From Isoetes taiwanensis (lineage: Eukaryota > Streptophyta > Lycopodiopsida > Isoetales > Isoetaceae), in assembly GCA_021234155.1 (NCBI GenBank), contig JAJEKV010000006.1, forward strand, positions 25,292,369-25,356,368: 64,000 nt of DNA. The letters are read 5' to 3'. Positions 46,352 to 57,184 of this stretch are shown here, in pieces (position 1 is the first letter of the stretch; each line of letters starts with the position of its first letter). The translations under genes and the position numbers were made by a program. The notes under the pieces were generated by a model. That model saw only the letters and a program-made list of their open reading frames with translations, did no database searches and was not told where the DNA came from.

Positions 46352-46900
46352 CACAACAAGAGAATGGACATTTAGCGACGTGGGCTTGCGACGCGTCGGC
46401 GGGCGACGTGGACGTCGCCAAATAACGCCACCATCTTGCGACGCAACGCGATGTCCACGTCGCAGACACCGCCGCGCGGCGCGTGTGGTGCGACGTCGAC
46501 ACGTGGCGTGGCGCATCCGCCATGCCAGTGGGCGCCATGCCCGGTGGGACGGCGGTGTGTCACGCCCAGTGGGCTTTTGACGCCGTCGGCCGCATGCGAC
46601 GCATAAATGCTTGGCCCATGCGTTACCGCCGGGTGGGCTTGGGCCCGTGGGCCGGCGGAGTGTGTCTCCAGTGGATGTTTGACGTGGCGTGGCCGCATGC
46701 ACGGCGTCGTATATGTGACATTATATGTGACGTATGTGTCGTATATGACACGCCAAGACGTATATATGACGTATGTGGCGTATATGACACGTCGATGCAT
46801 TGCATATGTGGCGTATATGACACGCGGTGATGTATATGTGACGATATGACACGCGTCGAGCACGCATATGTGACGTAGGTGGTCGCATGTGACGATATTT
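46352..46900. repeat. GACGT-rich subterminal repeats
   Basis: Dense GACGT/GACG/CGACG motifs in both orientations, then units of TATGACACG and GTATGTGGCGTATATGACAC. A second copy of AATGGWCATTTAGCGACGTG with GGYTTGCGACG occurs at 47455-47486, suggesting an internal duplicated end or a nested relative. Long frames here on both strands are composition artefacts. Confidence 0.8.
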
Positions 46901-49312
46901 TTTATATACGAAGGTTAATGGTTTTTAGGATTACAAATTCAATAGTCATTCGATTGATACCGCCTAAAAAGACTCGACGACCAACCCGCAGCCTTCATTT
47001 TAAGCGTGTTACTGCGCATGCATCATCACGATAGATATGCTACCGCTTATAAATTGTTCATTATAAAACCGACGTTGTTCGCGGTCAAAATCTAGTTGTT
47101 CCAAGTTTACAATCCTTTGAAGGTAACTTGACAATAGGCTTGTTGTCAATCATTGTTCTTAGAGAGAAGAACAGGATAAAGCCTTTAAAATTTGTGCAAG
47201 AACACAAGAAAAATCCCACACTTTTACCTTTTGTCCGGCCAAGCATTATAGTGTTTAATATGACTTGCGGTACCGCTTTGTCCCGAGGCGCCCTAATGGC
47301 GGATTCTAGGTTTAGGTCGATGGCGAATCAAACATAGCGTTAACTCAAACATCCCAAGAAAAGGGATTTATTGATTATTGACCGATTGATCTGTCCATAT
47401 CAATGCGCTTCATCAGTCTTTTCCGAAGTAATCTTATCTCTAGATGTGAAAGAGAATGGTCATTTAGCGACGTGGGTTTGCGACGTCAATTACCTCCTTC
47501 ATCTAGACTCTTCAAAACCGAATCATGGAAAAATGGTTTTTTGGGGGCTTTAAGAGCTTGCAAGAGCTTGAAAAATATTGTCGGAACTATATCGAAACCA
47601 AAGAAGCACATATGGATACCGCCAATGTGGGGAAGAAGGTTATGATCTAAAATCTCATCTTTGGATATACAAGTAATTTAATGGCACTATGGAAGTTGAA
47701 AGATCAACATCAAGGTTGGAATCGGCAGCAATGCTTGAACTTGCAACTTTACCGCCAAACGCCCGATGATTTTGTGATATATGATGGTGGAGGAATTTAT
47801 GTTTCAATTGCACAAGTTCCATATGAAGCCGGAACCCCATTGATGAGGATTTTGAAAAGCCGAGATACTATGTGGCTACACCGTTGATGGCCTTGTTTGG
47901 AGATCCATACATGGAAAGTGGAATTGAACATAGCTCGTCGCTCACGCCAAGAAGAGTATCTAAACCGCCACCGTTACCTTGGAAGTCTTCAAAGCGAGCA
48001 TGTCATGGTGCAAAGGAAAATGGGCTTCAGCCTGGAGCTTAGGGATCACAAGGCGGTTGAGCTTGCCGACATCGCGGGGGGTTCTTCACGAACACCCAAT
48101 ACCGAAAAACAGACCTCTCTTCTGCTCCTACATGCCAAAATCAGATCCTTTGGTGCAGTTTTTAACGCCATGCTCGGGGATTGTTTTCGCTTCATGACTC
48201 ATGAACTTGTTCCGCTTTGAGCGCCTAAGATTTTATGGGTTGCTGGCCGATCGATTGTATGATCCGACAAACACAACATACAAGAGCAAAAAAAATCATG
48301 CTTTTTTTCGAGAAATCTCTTAACCTGGTTTTTTTAATTTCTTCATTATGGCCATTCTGAGGTTGTGGAGGCTGTTGCCTTCTTGGACAAGTTTGTTCAT
48401 CGAAAATCAAGAGAATTGTGGAGTTGGTTGAACCAAAATATTTTAATTGGTCATCTAGCAAAATGCTTTGGGAAGAAAAAATAAGTGTATTCTCTCGCAA
48501 CATTCATTCTAGAACTTTCTACAACATTCGAATTTTCTAGAAGGATTCCCTTAGGCTCACCCAAGATTCTCTTATATTTTAAAACTTTTTAAAACTTTCT
48601 AGAACATTCTAGAACTTTCAGATATGTGACGATGTGACATATGTGTCGTAGAAGGTCGCATGTTCCGTGAAAGGCACCATCTTCATTGTGCCCTTAAGCC
48701 CCAAGAAGCACATGAACTTTTAGTGTGAGCATTTCTAATGGATTGAGCTTCATCCGCAATAATTCTAAACCACCTAATGTTCTGGATAGCAGATTCCTTA
48801 GCCCTGGGGTCGCTTCTTTTCATCCTCTTCGATGGCTTTTTCAGAATTTAGAACAAATGGTTCCATATGTAGTAAGCACAATGTCGTGGCTTACAAAATT
48901 CAACACAATTTATTCTTCTCTCGATCTTCATGGTATATGTACACAGATAGTTTTGATGATGGTACTACTTTTTCCTTCAATTCATGTTCCCATTGTTTTT
49001 AAAGCGATTTAGGGCAAAACAATCAAGGTGCAAACAATCGGGGTTGGCAAGGAGTATAGAAAATGATGCGCCATCTTTAAGAGAGCTTGATTCACGTTTG
49101 ATAATCGAGCCATCGCGCTACAAAAGTTGACCTAGAGGATATTATGCTAGACACTCCACGTGATATTTCGTGGTGGATCTAGTTGGCTCTCAAGATAGTG
49201 TAGATTGGTTAGATAAGAAAGTCCTTGAGACTGGCATTTCATTTCGCGGCTTGTGCAACCAAGTGGGGCAACTTGATTTGATAACCGATTCTGCGTTGGA
49301 TTTTTGTTTCAG
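46901..49312. other. CACTA interior, unidentified decayed ORFs
   Basis: Frames at 47128-47337, 47681-47887, 47897-48220 and 49170-49487 have no recognised motif. 47480-48500 reads coding-like in patches (NLFRFERLRFYGLLADRLYD at about 48200), possibly a decayed element protein or captured gene. A short AAGATTC-type array lies at 48520-48625. Confidence 0.35.
48520..48625. repeat. Short AGATTC/TTCTAGAA array
   Basis: TTCTAGAAGGATTCCCTTAG, CCAAGATTCTCTTATATTTT, then repeats of AACTTTCTAGAACATTC. It is related in motif to the arrays at 21945-22830 and 7870-8110. Confidence 0.6.
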
Positions 49313-49669
49313 CTCGTCATTCCAAAAAATCAACGCACACATTTGCCTTATGCGATGGAATTGTGGAGAAAAAAAGATGAAAATCAATGCATGTGGAAAT
49401 TTAGATATCGTTATTGGGATAGTTCCCAAAGTTATGTCTTCACAAAAGGTGGAGCAGATTTGTCAAGGCAAAAGAATTTGCGTGTGAATGATGTGGTTTC
49501 GTTTGAGAGAGATATCCAAGGTAAAAAATTTTACATCAATCATGGGCTAAGGATCCTTTCGCCGGTGCCGGAAATTGTTGTTGATGAGGATGCAAATGCC
49601 CCTTGCGTAAAGTTTTCAGCCGTTTGGAGTCGATATTTGGTATTGAAGCAACTTAAATTCTATCTTTGA
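49313..49669 (+). pseudogene. Captured RAV/NGATHA-type B3 DNA-binding exon
   Basis: B3 domains bind specific DNA in plant transcription factors. After a TTTTTGTTTCAG acceptor (49301-49312) the exon reads LVIPKNQRTHLPYAMELWRK, then WKFRYRYWDSSQSYVFTKGG, then RQKNLRVNDVVSFERD and KFYINH. In RAV-type B3 the equivalents are [34 protein letters not shown] and AGDVVSF. The DNA-contact region is recognisable, but the usual TKGW Trp is Gly (TKGGADLSRQKN). The first B3 strand (FEKxLTPSDVG) is missing; it would be on an upstream exon that I did not find. The frame is open for about 119 codons. It lies inside the CACTA-like element, upstream of its transposase, on the same strand. Confidence 0.85.
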
Positions 49670-50554
49670 TATAACTATAATATGGTAGTTTTGAGCTCGA
49701 TTAGCTCCCCGGTTGATCCGTAATTTTTGAGCTCTAATTTAGCTTATGGTTGATCCAATTTTTGAGGCACCGCCTTTATGTATATAAGCATGATGTAGAA
49801 TACAAAACTGGATATATGATATGATATAGATTTTAAATCGGCTTTTCAAAATGGAATTTGAAGATAAAAATATGAAGAAGATGAATATGATCGTGGATGG
49901 ATATCAAGAAGATGAATGCCACGATGAATAAGGATATGACAATAATATTGCTTGTTTTAATTTATATAGGCCTATTTGTGCTATGGGTATTTTGAAAAAG
50001 CAGATGAATTTAGTGATGGACATGGAGTTGGAGATGGTTGATCCGCAATTTTGAGCTCATAATTTAGCTTCGGTTGATCCGGAGAAAGAGAAAAAGAAGG
50101 AATTAGAAATGACATATGGATTTACCCCCTAGAATTTCTACAACCAGAAGATTGGGTAGTCAAAAGTGGGACTCCCATATCCTCACCCAACATCTTTAGA
50201 GAAGCAACAAAATGCAATCCCCGAATGAGGAACTTGGTGTCCAAAGATAGTGGGAGAACCGCTTCCTCGACGACTCCTTGCAAATCCAAGGCATTAATGT
50301 CCCATGTGTCAAAGCTGCCCCGATCAAAATTTGCCTAAAATGCCATCGCCCACCGCATCGCCACGACAAATGTCACAAGAAATGTCGAATTGCCACGCTA
50401 ATTTGCTTTCTCGTGGATGCAAAACTAATCAAGCTTATGTTCAAGTGTTTTGAGGTATGCAGATTTTAGGTTGTTACACAAAACTTGCTCGATTTTTAGG
50501 TTGCTCGTAAGCAAAGATAGGTATACATAAATTTCATAACAGGCAAATGTCACG
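49670..50554. other. CACTA interior spacer
   Basis: AT-rich. TTGAGCTC...GGTTGATCCG recurs at about 49692, 49728, 50050 and 50078, an irregular dispersed repeat of about 37 bp. No gene. Confidence 0.5.
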
Positions 50555-50830
50555 CGACAAATGTCACGACAAATGTCGACGCCGCGCATGCGACGTCATG
50601 TGACATTGGCTTAACCTAATTACGCCAAGACGTGCCGCCATCGCGGTAACGCCAGTCGCATGTGACTGGATTTTGACCGATTGACTATATCGCCGTGATG
50701 CGACGTGGTCTACACGACGATGACACGTATGCACGCATTTGCCGGTGTAACGCCAAAGTCGTAGGTGACCCGCATGTGACCGTTGACACACGTCCGGGCG
50801 ACGCCACGCCGCGATCGCGACGCTTGATTT
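50555..50830. repeat. Internal GACG/TGTCGC repeat block
   Basis: Tandem TGTCACGACAAATGTCG units then GATGCGACG / GTGACCG motifs like those at 46352-46900 and 57080-57160. It may mark the end of a nested CACTA relative. Confidence 0.7.
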
Positions 50831-51149
50831 ATATAAAACAACTTTTTTCGGCAGATTCATTGTTATTTTTTTCGCTTCCTCTTCGACCTAGCGCTTTGGT
50901 GTTCTTCTTTTAACCATATCTTATACTTGTTAAGCGCCCTACATGGATCGCCATGGTCAATTTGATGATCGACGCACGGAGATGGCCAGAGAGACATTGA
51001 TGTTGTCTTACCACCGGGGGAGGCTGGATATATGAACTGATCACATGTAAGTTATCGATTCTTGTATTTAGTAGCCTAGACATATATAAACTAGGAGAGG
51101 ACGGTAATCGCGAAAGTAGTAAAAAAAAAAACGCAGTGTTTTTGGTCAA

Positions 51150-51422
51150 GGATACCTGGCCGCCTCCACCTTGAGTGGAGAGGACCAGGTGTGCCAGCCC
51201 AAACTCACCTTCATACCTTACTAAGTACAATGTAGATTACAAAATTGAGGTGTCGCGTAGTCAAGGTCATATGTCGACTTCACCTTGAGTGGAGGGGACT
51301 CTATGTATCTGGGCTAGCGCCTCCAAAAGATCTTTATTGAAATTGAAACTTATATAAGGGTCAGACGTGAAAGGGCATGGTCGGCTTCACCTTGAGTGGA
51401 GAGGACTACGTGTCCGGGCCCA
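51150..51422. repeat. Three copies of a 110-bp-period repeat (CTTCACCTTGAGTGGAGAGG)
   Basis: CTCCACCTTGAGTGGAGAGG at about 51165, CTTCACCTTGAGTGGAGGGG at 51278 and CTTCACCTTGAGTGGAGAGG at 51388, each followed by ACnnnGTGT..GGGCY. The array runs into the telomere-type repeat. Confidence 0.85.
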
Positions 51423-51430
51423 CCGGCCCA

Positions 51431-51476
51431 TTTAGGATTTAGGGTTTAGGGTTTAGGGTTTAGGGTTTAGGGTTTA
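51431..51476. repeat. Interstitial telomere-type repeat (TTTAGGG)
   Basis: TTTAGGA, five perfect TTTAGGG (51438-51472), then TTTA. This is the Arabidopsis-type plant telomere unit, on the plus strand as the G-rich repeat. Confidence 0.97.
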
Positions 51477-53269
51477 TACTACCATATATTGTATCTATCA
51501 CACTGCTCAAACTATTGTGCAAAGATATAGTACTTACCTTTTGTAATTGGCGAGGGACAAAATAGTTTCATGCATTGTAAAAGATGTATGGGGGGAAGAG
51601 ACGACTTAGAACGGTTGTTGAAGACCATCCGATAAGATTTGGTACATTTGAACAACCCACCGATCTGATGCTCGTCATGGATATCAAAGTTGGTATACAA
51701 TTATTATTTGTTTTTTTTTTTTTTTTAAGAGTATCTCTCCCAATTCAAGTATATATTCAAGATGTTTATGATATCTAAATATGTAGGTAGATGATGCCGA
51801 TGTCTCCTCCAAACTAGATGTGGATTTTGGTTTAATGTTGTCCATAGAGGCATATGAAACCTGAAGCAGAACCCGATTCATCAATAATGTGGATGGGTGT
51901 GCCAACGCCGAAAGTGTTCCCCGCAGGAAAGAACACGGTAAGGGCTACAATCATGAGAACATTGCATGTGTCGTGACATTTTCCCAAGAACGCTTTGGCC
52001 TCACCGCCGAAAGCGTGAAATTTCAAGAATTGCAAAGATTAGTCCGACCTTTGTTAGGCAATCAAGAAGACATTTGGCTTGTGGCCAGAGACTTACCTAT
52101 CCCTATGGATCAAGAATTTGCTTATTGGGGAAGAAGATACATCATTATGCGGAGCCGCATTTGTCCGTGGTCGATTCGGCTTTTATCTCCCAGACGCTGT
52201 GATAGAAGTGGAGCGAGATACCCACATTCCATTAATGCCATATGTGTCCCGAGTACGATTGGAAAACTTGGCAAACTTTGACTAAATATGCTTGGCGATG
52301 AGGATTTATGGAATGAATTCCAATGCCGCGATAGAAAATGGGGGGCATGTGATGAGGAGTTGAAGTTTATTGATGGTCGGCCGTGGGTTCATGGCAATAT
52401 TGCAGGGTTCATCAACAGTTCTATTGACAAACCGTGAGCGATGCAATTGTGAATTTTAGAGTGTCAAGGAGGGGAGGAAGATTTTTTTTTACAAGATCGT
52501 AAAAAGCGTATATATCATGGTGTGTGCTATTAAAAGCATAAACATTGGAGATGAGTTATTTATCAACTATCGCTATGATAGACCTCTCCCATTTGAGATG
52601 GAACAATAGTATTGTTGTAAAAAAAAGGAATAAAGAGGTTTTTTTAATATGTTTTTGTCATTCGTGAGTCTATACAAAATGGTTGTATGTATTTTATACT
52701 TATTACATTATTTGACATGATGGTTAATAATGTTACTCCCTCGCTTAATGAACTCATTCAGAGCGGTTCCATCCCGATCCATTAGTTCTAAGTTACGGTG
52801 CAAAGGGAAACCTATCGCCGTGGAATTTCAAGCCGAGAGCGCACCAATATGAAGATATTGCGCACGATCAATATGAAGAGGATGAAACTATTGACTTAAC
52901 CCGAGAACGAAGTCTTTGTGATTTGCCGATGCTCAATATGTTGCACGCCTTCAAGAATTACCCGATATTGATTTAGATGATGTCGAGGATGGTGGTGGAG
53001 AGGATATGGTAGAAGATGTTGATACCTTCGAGGATTGGTCGACCGACGATGACCCTATTGTTATCGAAGGGTAAAACGCAGCTTATTTCCGCGGCTCTAA
53101 CCTCTCGCTTGTCTGGCGGCCTCGCTAATTCTCAATCTCCAAACCAAGTTCAAGTGGAGCAATGCAAGTGTCTCTGCCTATTGAGGTGACATACTTATCA
53201 AGTCTTTCTATCTTACCACCATCTCCATCTTTTATCTTACCACCTTAGATGCGCAGTTATTGCACGAGA
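51477..53269. other. CACTA interior with decayed unidentified frames
   Basis: Frames at 51584-51778 and 51889-52281 have no recognised domain. 52850-53075 encodes an acidic stretch (DIDLDDVEDGGGEDMVEDVD then TFEDWSTDDDP), a type often found before the TNP2 domain. Confidence 0.45.
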
Positions 53270-56200
53270 AGATCCTTCCAGAGAAGAACAATATGCCTAC
53301 CGACAGATCTCAAGTTAAGAAAATGATTCGCCGACCGGCCTTGGTTATAAAGTCATACATGCATGTCCAAATGATTGTATGATCTTCTATCCCCACCGAA
53401 AGCATGAGAAGTCCACTCATTGTCTCGACATGTAATGAACCGAGATACAGGAATGACCTAAAGGGAAAAACGGTACTCGCATAAGGTTATTCGACACTTT
53501 CCAATAATCCCAAGGTATATGCATCACCACTTCTTACAAATAGTTGTAAATTCACTTATTTTCTAGACTTATATGTTGCCTATAATTTATTCTATAGGTT
53601 AAAGTTGATGTTCCGTTGTAAAGACATTGGCTAGCCTAATGGATTCTCACGGCCACACATGCATCTAGTGATGATGTGATGCGAGTCCCGAGCGACAAAG
53701 AAGTTTTGAAGCATGTCGCGACATGGCCCCGACTTTTGAAAAAGAACCACGTAACGGGCGCTTGGGCCTCGCCACCGATGGCGAAACTCCATATGGTACA
53801 CAATCGACCGCATGGTCTACATGGCCGCTGATGATAGTGAACTACAACATACCCCCATGGTTGTTGATGAAAGTGGGCACATTATGATGACTTTATTGAT
53901 ACCGGGAAGAAAACCAAGTAATTTAGATGTGTACCCAAGAATAATTGTGGATGAGTTATCCCAGGAACACAGTATTCAGGTCTACGATGCCCATAAAATG
54001 ACGTTTTTAATCTTAGAGGTATACTATTGTGGACTATGCATGACTTTCCGGGGTTTGCCGAGTGTTCGGTTTAAGACATCGGGGCACTTCCCTTGCATGA
54101 TATGTGGGGAAAAGTTGCAAAGACCGCTACCTAAGCATCAAGAAAGTAGTATACTTAGGGTTTTAGGAAGTATTTTACCACGCACTCCCTTCGTAGCAAC
54201 AGACACCAAAGGGCAATCAGAGACTATACGTAACCACCAAGCGTAACTACTATACGCAGAATGGGGAGAGCGTTGGGATAAGAAGGAAGAGGGGGAAAAC
54301 CGCAAGGGGAAATCCGTGGGGGCACTCAAGAATCGAGGAGGTCGAGCCGACCCAGACAAAGGAGGGATGAGGAATTATACAAAGGTGGCGAGGAAGCCGC
54401 GGAGGAGGAAGTCTTTATCGCCAATATGAAAAGGAAGTCTGCTTTTTATAGACTACCATATTGGACCGACCTATTGATTCAACACCTTTTAGACCCGATG
54501 CATATCTTCAAGAACGTGGAAACTTCTTTATGGAAGCATGTATTTGGTCAAAAAAGACACAACAAATGCCGGATGGACCTTAAGGTAAGTAATACAAAGA
54601 AAGAGGCATGGATCCGAGGTGAAGGGCAAACCACTTCCTCCGCAAAATGGGTTATTGCTAGGGCTGACCATCGAGCTATTTATGATGATTTAAGGGCCCT
54701 TAGAACACCAACCGGGTTACATGCAATCATTGCGAACCGCATTCACAAGTAGTAAGGGAGTCGATTGGTTTAAAGTCCCATGATCGCATAAGTTCTTGCA
54801 TGTAAGCAATTGAAGTCCACATATATATGCACTACTATAAAATGTAAACCTATAACTTATATTTGGTGTTTGGATCATGCAGAGTTCTTCATGCCCCGAC
54901 CTTTAGGGGAGTTTTAGACAAGGGACCATTGAGGCAATAAGTGCCCTATCAAAGGTCATAAGGTTGTTACCATGTTGATTTAGTGGTCCCTGCCTATTTT
55001 ATTTGTGGCTAAGTTTTTTGTTTTGGACCTCATAGGTGGATGTAAAAAAAACTATACCGAAAAAGACTAAATTGAAGAGATGAAAGTGAAAATGGCAGAG
55101 GCATGTTGCTTGTTGGAGAAGGAGTTTCCTACGAGCTTTGATACCAAACCCATCTTTTGGTACATCTTATTGAGGAAGTGGAGCTCATGGAACTGCCGAT
55201 GGATGTTTTCTTGGAAAGGTTTATGAAGGTATTGAAGGATATGGGCGCCAAAAGAGCACGCCCAAGGTAGTATGGCAGAGGGATGGCTTATGTAAAGAGT
55301 CACTTTTCTATATGATGAATATATTTCCGCAGACATCCAGATGCACCTCGCTTATGGAGTGATGAAGGGACGAGAAGATTGTGGGGTAGTGGCAGAAGGC
55401 AAATGGTATGCGGTCATTTCACCGATATGATCATTTAGGTTAATCAATTTCTTCTTTACACCCGCACCAATGGCAAAATGGATTGCTCAAGTTATGAGAA
55501 CGCAAAGGAAGAAATGGAAGAGAAGAGGCATGAATGGAGACGACATAATAGACGAGCCTGCACTCGATGGATATGAACCCTTGCCGGACAAGATGGAAAG
55601 AGAATGGGTACTATGTGCTTTGACCGATGATATCACAAGGGGAGTATATTACCACAAGGAATGGGCATACGCACAAGGTGTCATGAAAAAGGTAGTTGCA
55701 ACAAATTATGTTGATGTCGAAATCGAAAGTATTTTCTTTTGATGTTATTGTATCTATTGACATTAATGGTGCTTTTTGATAAAGATATATCTTACTCCTC
55801 GATATGGTGGCATGGGACCCACTATCGTGAGTTCTCTTGACATACGGGTGAAGACTTCAGGATCATGGAGTCATGGCATCATTCACGATGGAGTTTCAAT
55901 CAAGTGTTGCCGATCGTAATATTGTGAAGCCACCCCGTGATTGGGGTCGGGAGGTTAAAGACTATAATGGAGGTGGATGTTGGTGGCAATTTTAAGACCT
56001 TCATATTCGATGTCGATTGGTTTGACCTTCAATTAAGGGGGCCAGCCTACAAGAAAAGTATGATAGAACAAGTGGCTTTTTTCATTGCCAACTCTAGCAA
56101 GATGTACCGGTAGTGAGACGCTTGTCCTTCCGCATAACCGTGTGTACACACATACACATATCCACTTCAAAATTTAGACCATCAATATCAATCTCACGCC

Positions 56201-56330
56201 CAACTTCTTTGACCAGATTTTTTTCTTTACCGATCGACAAGACCCAACATGGTGGTTTATCATACAAACTACACCGAGGGGGGACCCAATATTCCAAGGT
56301 GTTGTGCTAGAGGAGTCAATAACGCCTCAA
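53270..56330 (+). pseudogene. CACTA TNP2-type transposase, decayed
   Basis: DDE-type transposase for cut-and-paste transposition. Segments in order across frames: KILPEKNNMPTD and GLGYKVIHACPNDCMIFYPH (about 53270-53400); PRNGRLGLATDGETPYGTQS then WPLMIVNYNIPPWLLMK (about 53745-53875); MTLLIPGRKPSNLDVYPRII with IQVYDAHKMTF (53887-54010); GHFPCMICGEK; FYRLPYWTDLLIQHLLDPMH then IFKNVETSLWKHVFG (54444-54560); RTPTGLHAI; LEKEFPTSF, RWMF and GSMAEGWLM (55115-55290); IFDVDWFDLQ (about 56005-56035); FFFTDRQDPTWWFIIQTTP (56220 on). Each matches a known TNP2 block, including the LATDG aspartate and LLDPMHIFKN (canonical LDVMHIEKN). Stops and frameshifts are frequent; introns are possible. Confidence 0.9.
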
Positions 56331-57080
56331 GAGCCCTCCGCAGATCAAGGCATTCAAACTCACCGGAAAACGAGCATCAAGAGGTTGACCACCACCTCAT
56401 GCAAAGATTTACACCGTAGCAATTCCAATAAAATATGTATGTACTTCGTGCATTTTAATACAAATGTTGGTATGTTAACAATGACGACCCTAGTTAGCAC
56501 CTAGAGGAGACGATCATTAAATTTATATGTCAAATATTATGCACATCCTCAAGGTAATCCTCTTCCGATAGGCTATGTCTATTGGTCTTCGTGGTGCAAT
56601 AAAACCCATTCAATTCAATTTTTTTTTTTTCCTCCCCTTTGGTATACATTATATTGGAGGAATAAAGAACTACCGGAACATGGGCTCAAAGAAGCCACAT
56701 AGGCTCAAGCATTGCCTCTAGACTAGAACATGCAAAGAGTCTTCAATGGTATCTTAGTTACTTCCGATTTTTTCTAACCTTAAACCAAAGGCCACCACCA
56801 AGTTAACCTCGATCATTGCTTAATTTGATGCTATCCACTAGCTTTCGTTGTGGATCACCGCTTCACCTTTCAAACAGATAATAATAATGGTATTTTGTAG
56901 GTGAACAAGTCCAAATACATAGAGTGAAGCATGAGGAGCCTATAGATGTTGAACGTAGGCGCATTTCTTTAGGGCCTAAACATGCTACCTAGGTTCAAAC
57001 AAGCCTCTTAGGCTCAAGCATTGTCTAGGCTCAAACATGCCCCAAAGATCAAACATGTACACAACAAAAATAAAAATAGT
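56331..57080. other. CACTA 3' part with a LINE tail
   Basis: 56560-56632 reads GGCTATGTCTATTGGTCTTC, GTGGTGCAATAAAACCC, ATTCAATTCA then T10. It parallels the LINE tail at 20405-20460 and is probably an inserted LINE 3' end. 56940-57060 has repeats of AGGCTCAAACATG / AGGCTCAAGCATT. Confidence 0.5.
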
Positions 57081-57184
57081 TTAAACGACGCCGCTATAAA
57101 AAAATAACGCCGTGATGCGACGTATTGACGCCGCGAGACGCGACGACACGAAATGACGCTTAAAACTCATTTCTTAGTTGGGTG
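57081..57184. repeat. Right GACG-rich subterminal repeat
   Basis: GACGCCG, GATGCGACGTATTGACGC, GCGAGACGCGACGACACG, matching the motif set at the left end. It borders the 1.1-kb tandem array. Confidence 0.7.

Larger units (their letters stand above)
46352..57184 (+). mobile_element. Decayed CACTA/En-Spm-like element (about 10.8 kb)
   Basis: The left end CACAACAAGAGAATGG then ACATTTAGCGACG resembles the CACTACAAGA...TTTAGCGACG start of plant CACTA elements with one changed base. The right end read in reverse is CACCCAACTAAGAAATGAG then TTTTAAGCGTCA, a weaker match. GACG-rich repeats lie inside both ends and again at 50.56-50.83 kb. TNP2-type transposase remnants occupy 53.27-56.33 kb. The 3-bp flanks differ (ATT and AAC) and the flanks are unrelated, so at least one border is wrong or has been rearranged. 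Treat the limits as approximate. Confidence 0.6.

Noticed and set aside
46319..46863. Arg/His-rich frames on both strands
   Set aside because: They come from GACG-rich subterminal repeats.
51431..51476. Chromosome end
   Set aside because: Only five perfect telomere units with complex sequence on both sides; interstitial.
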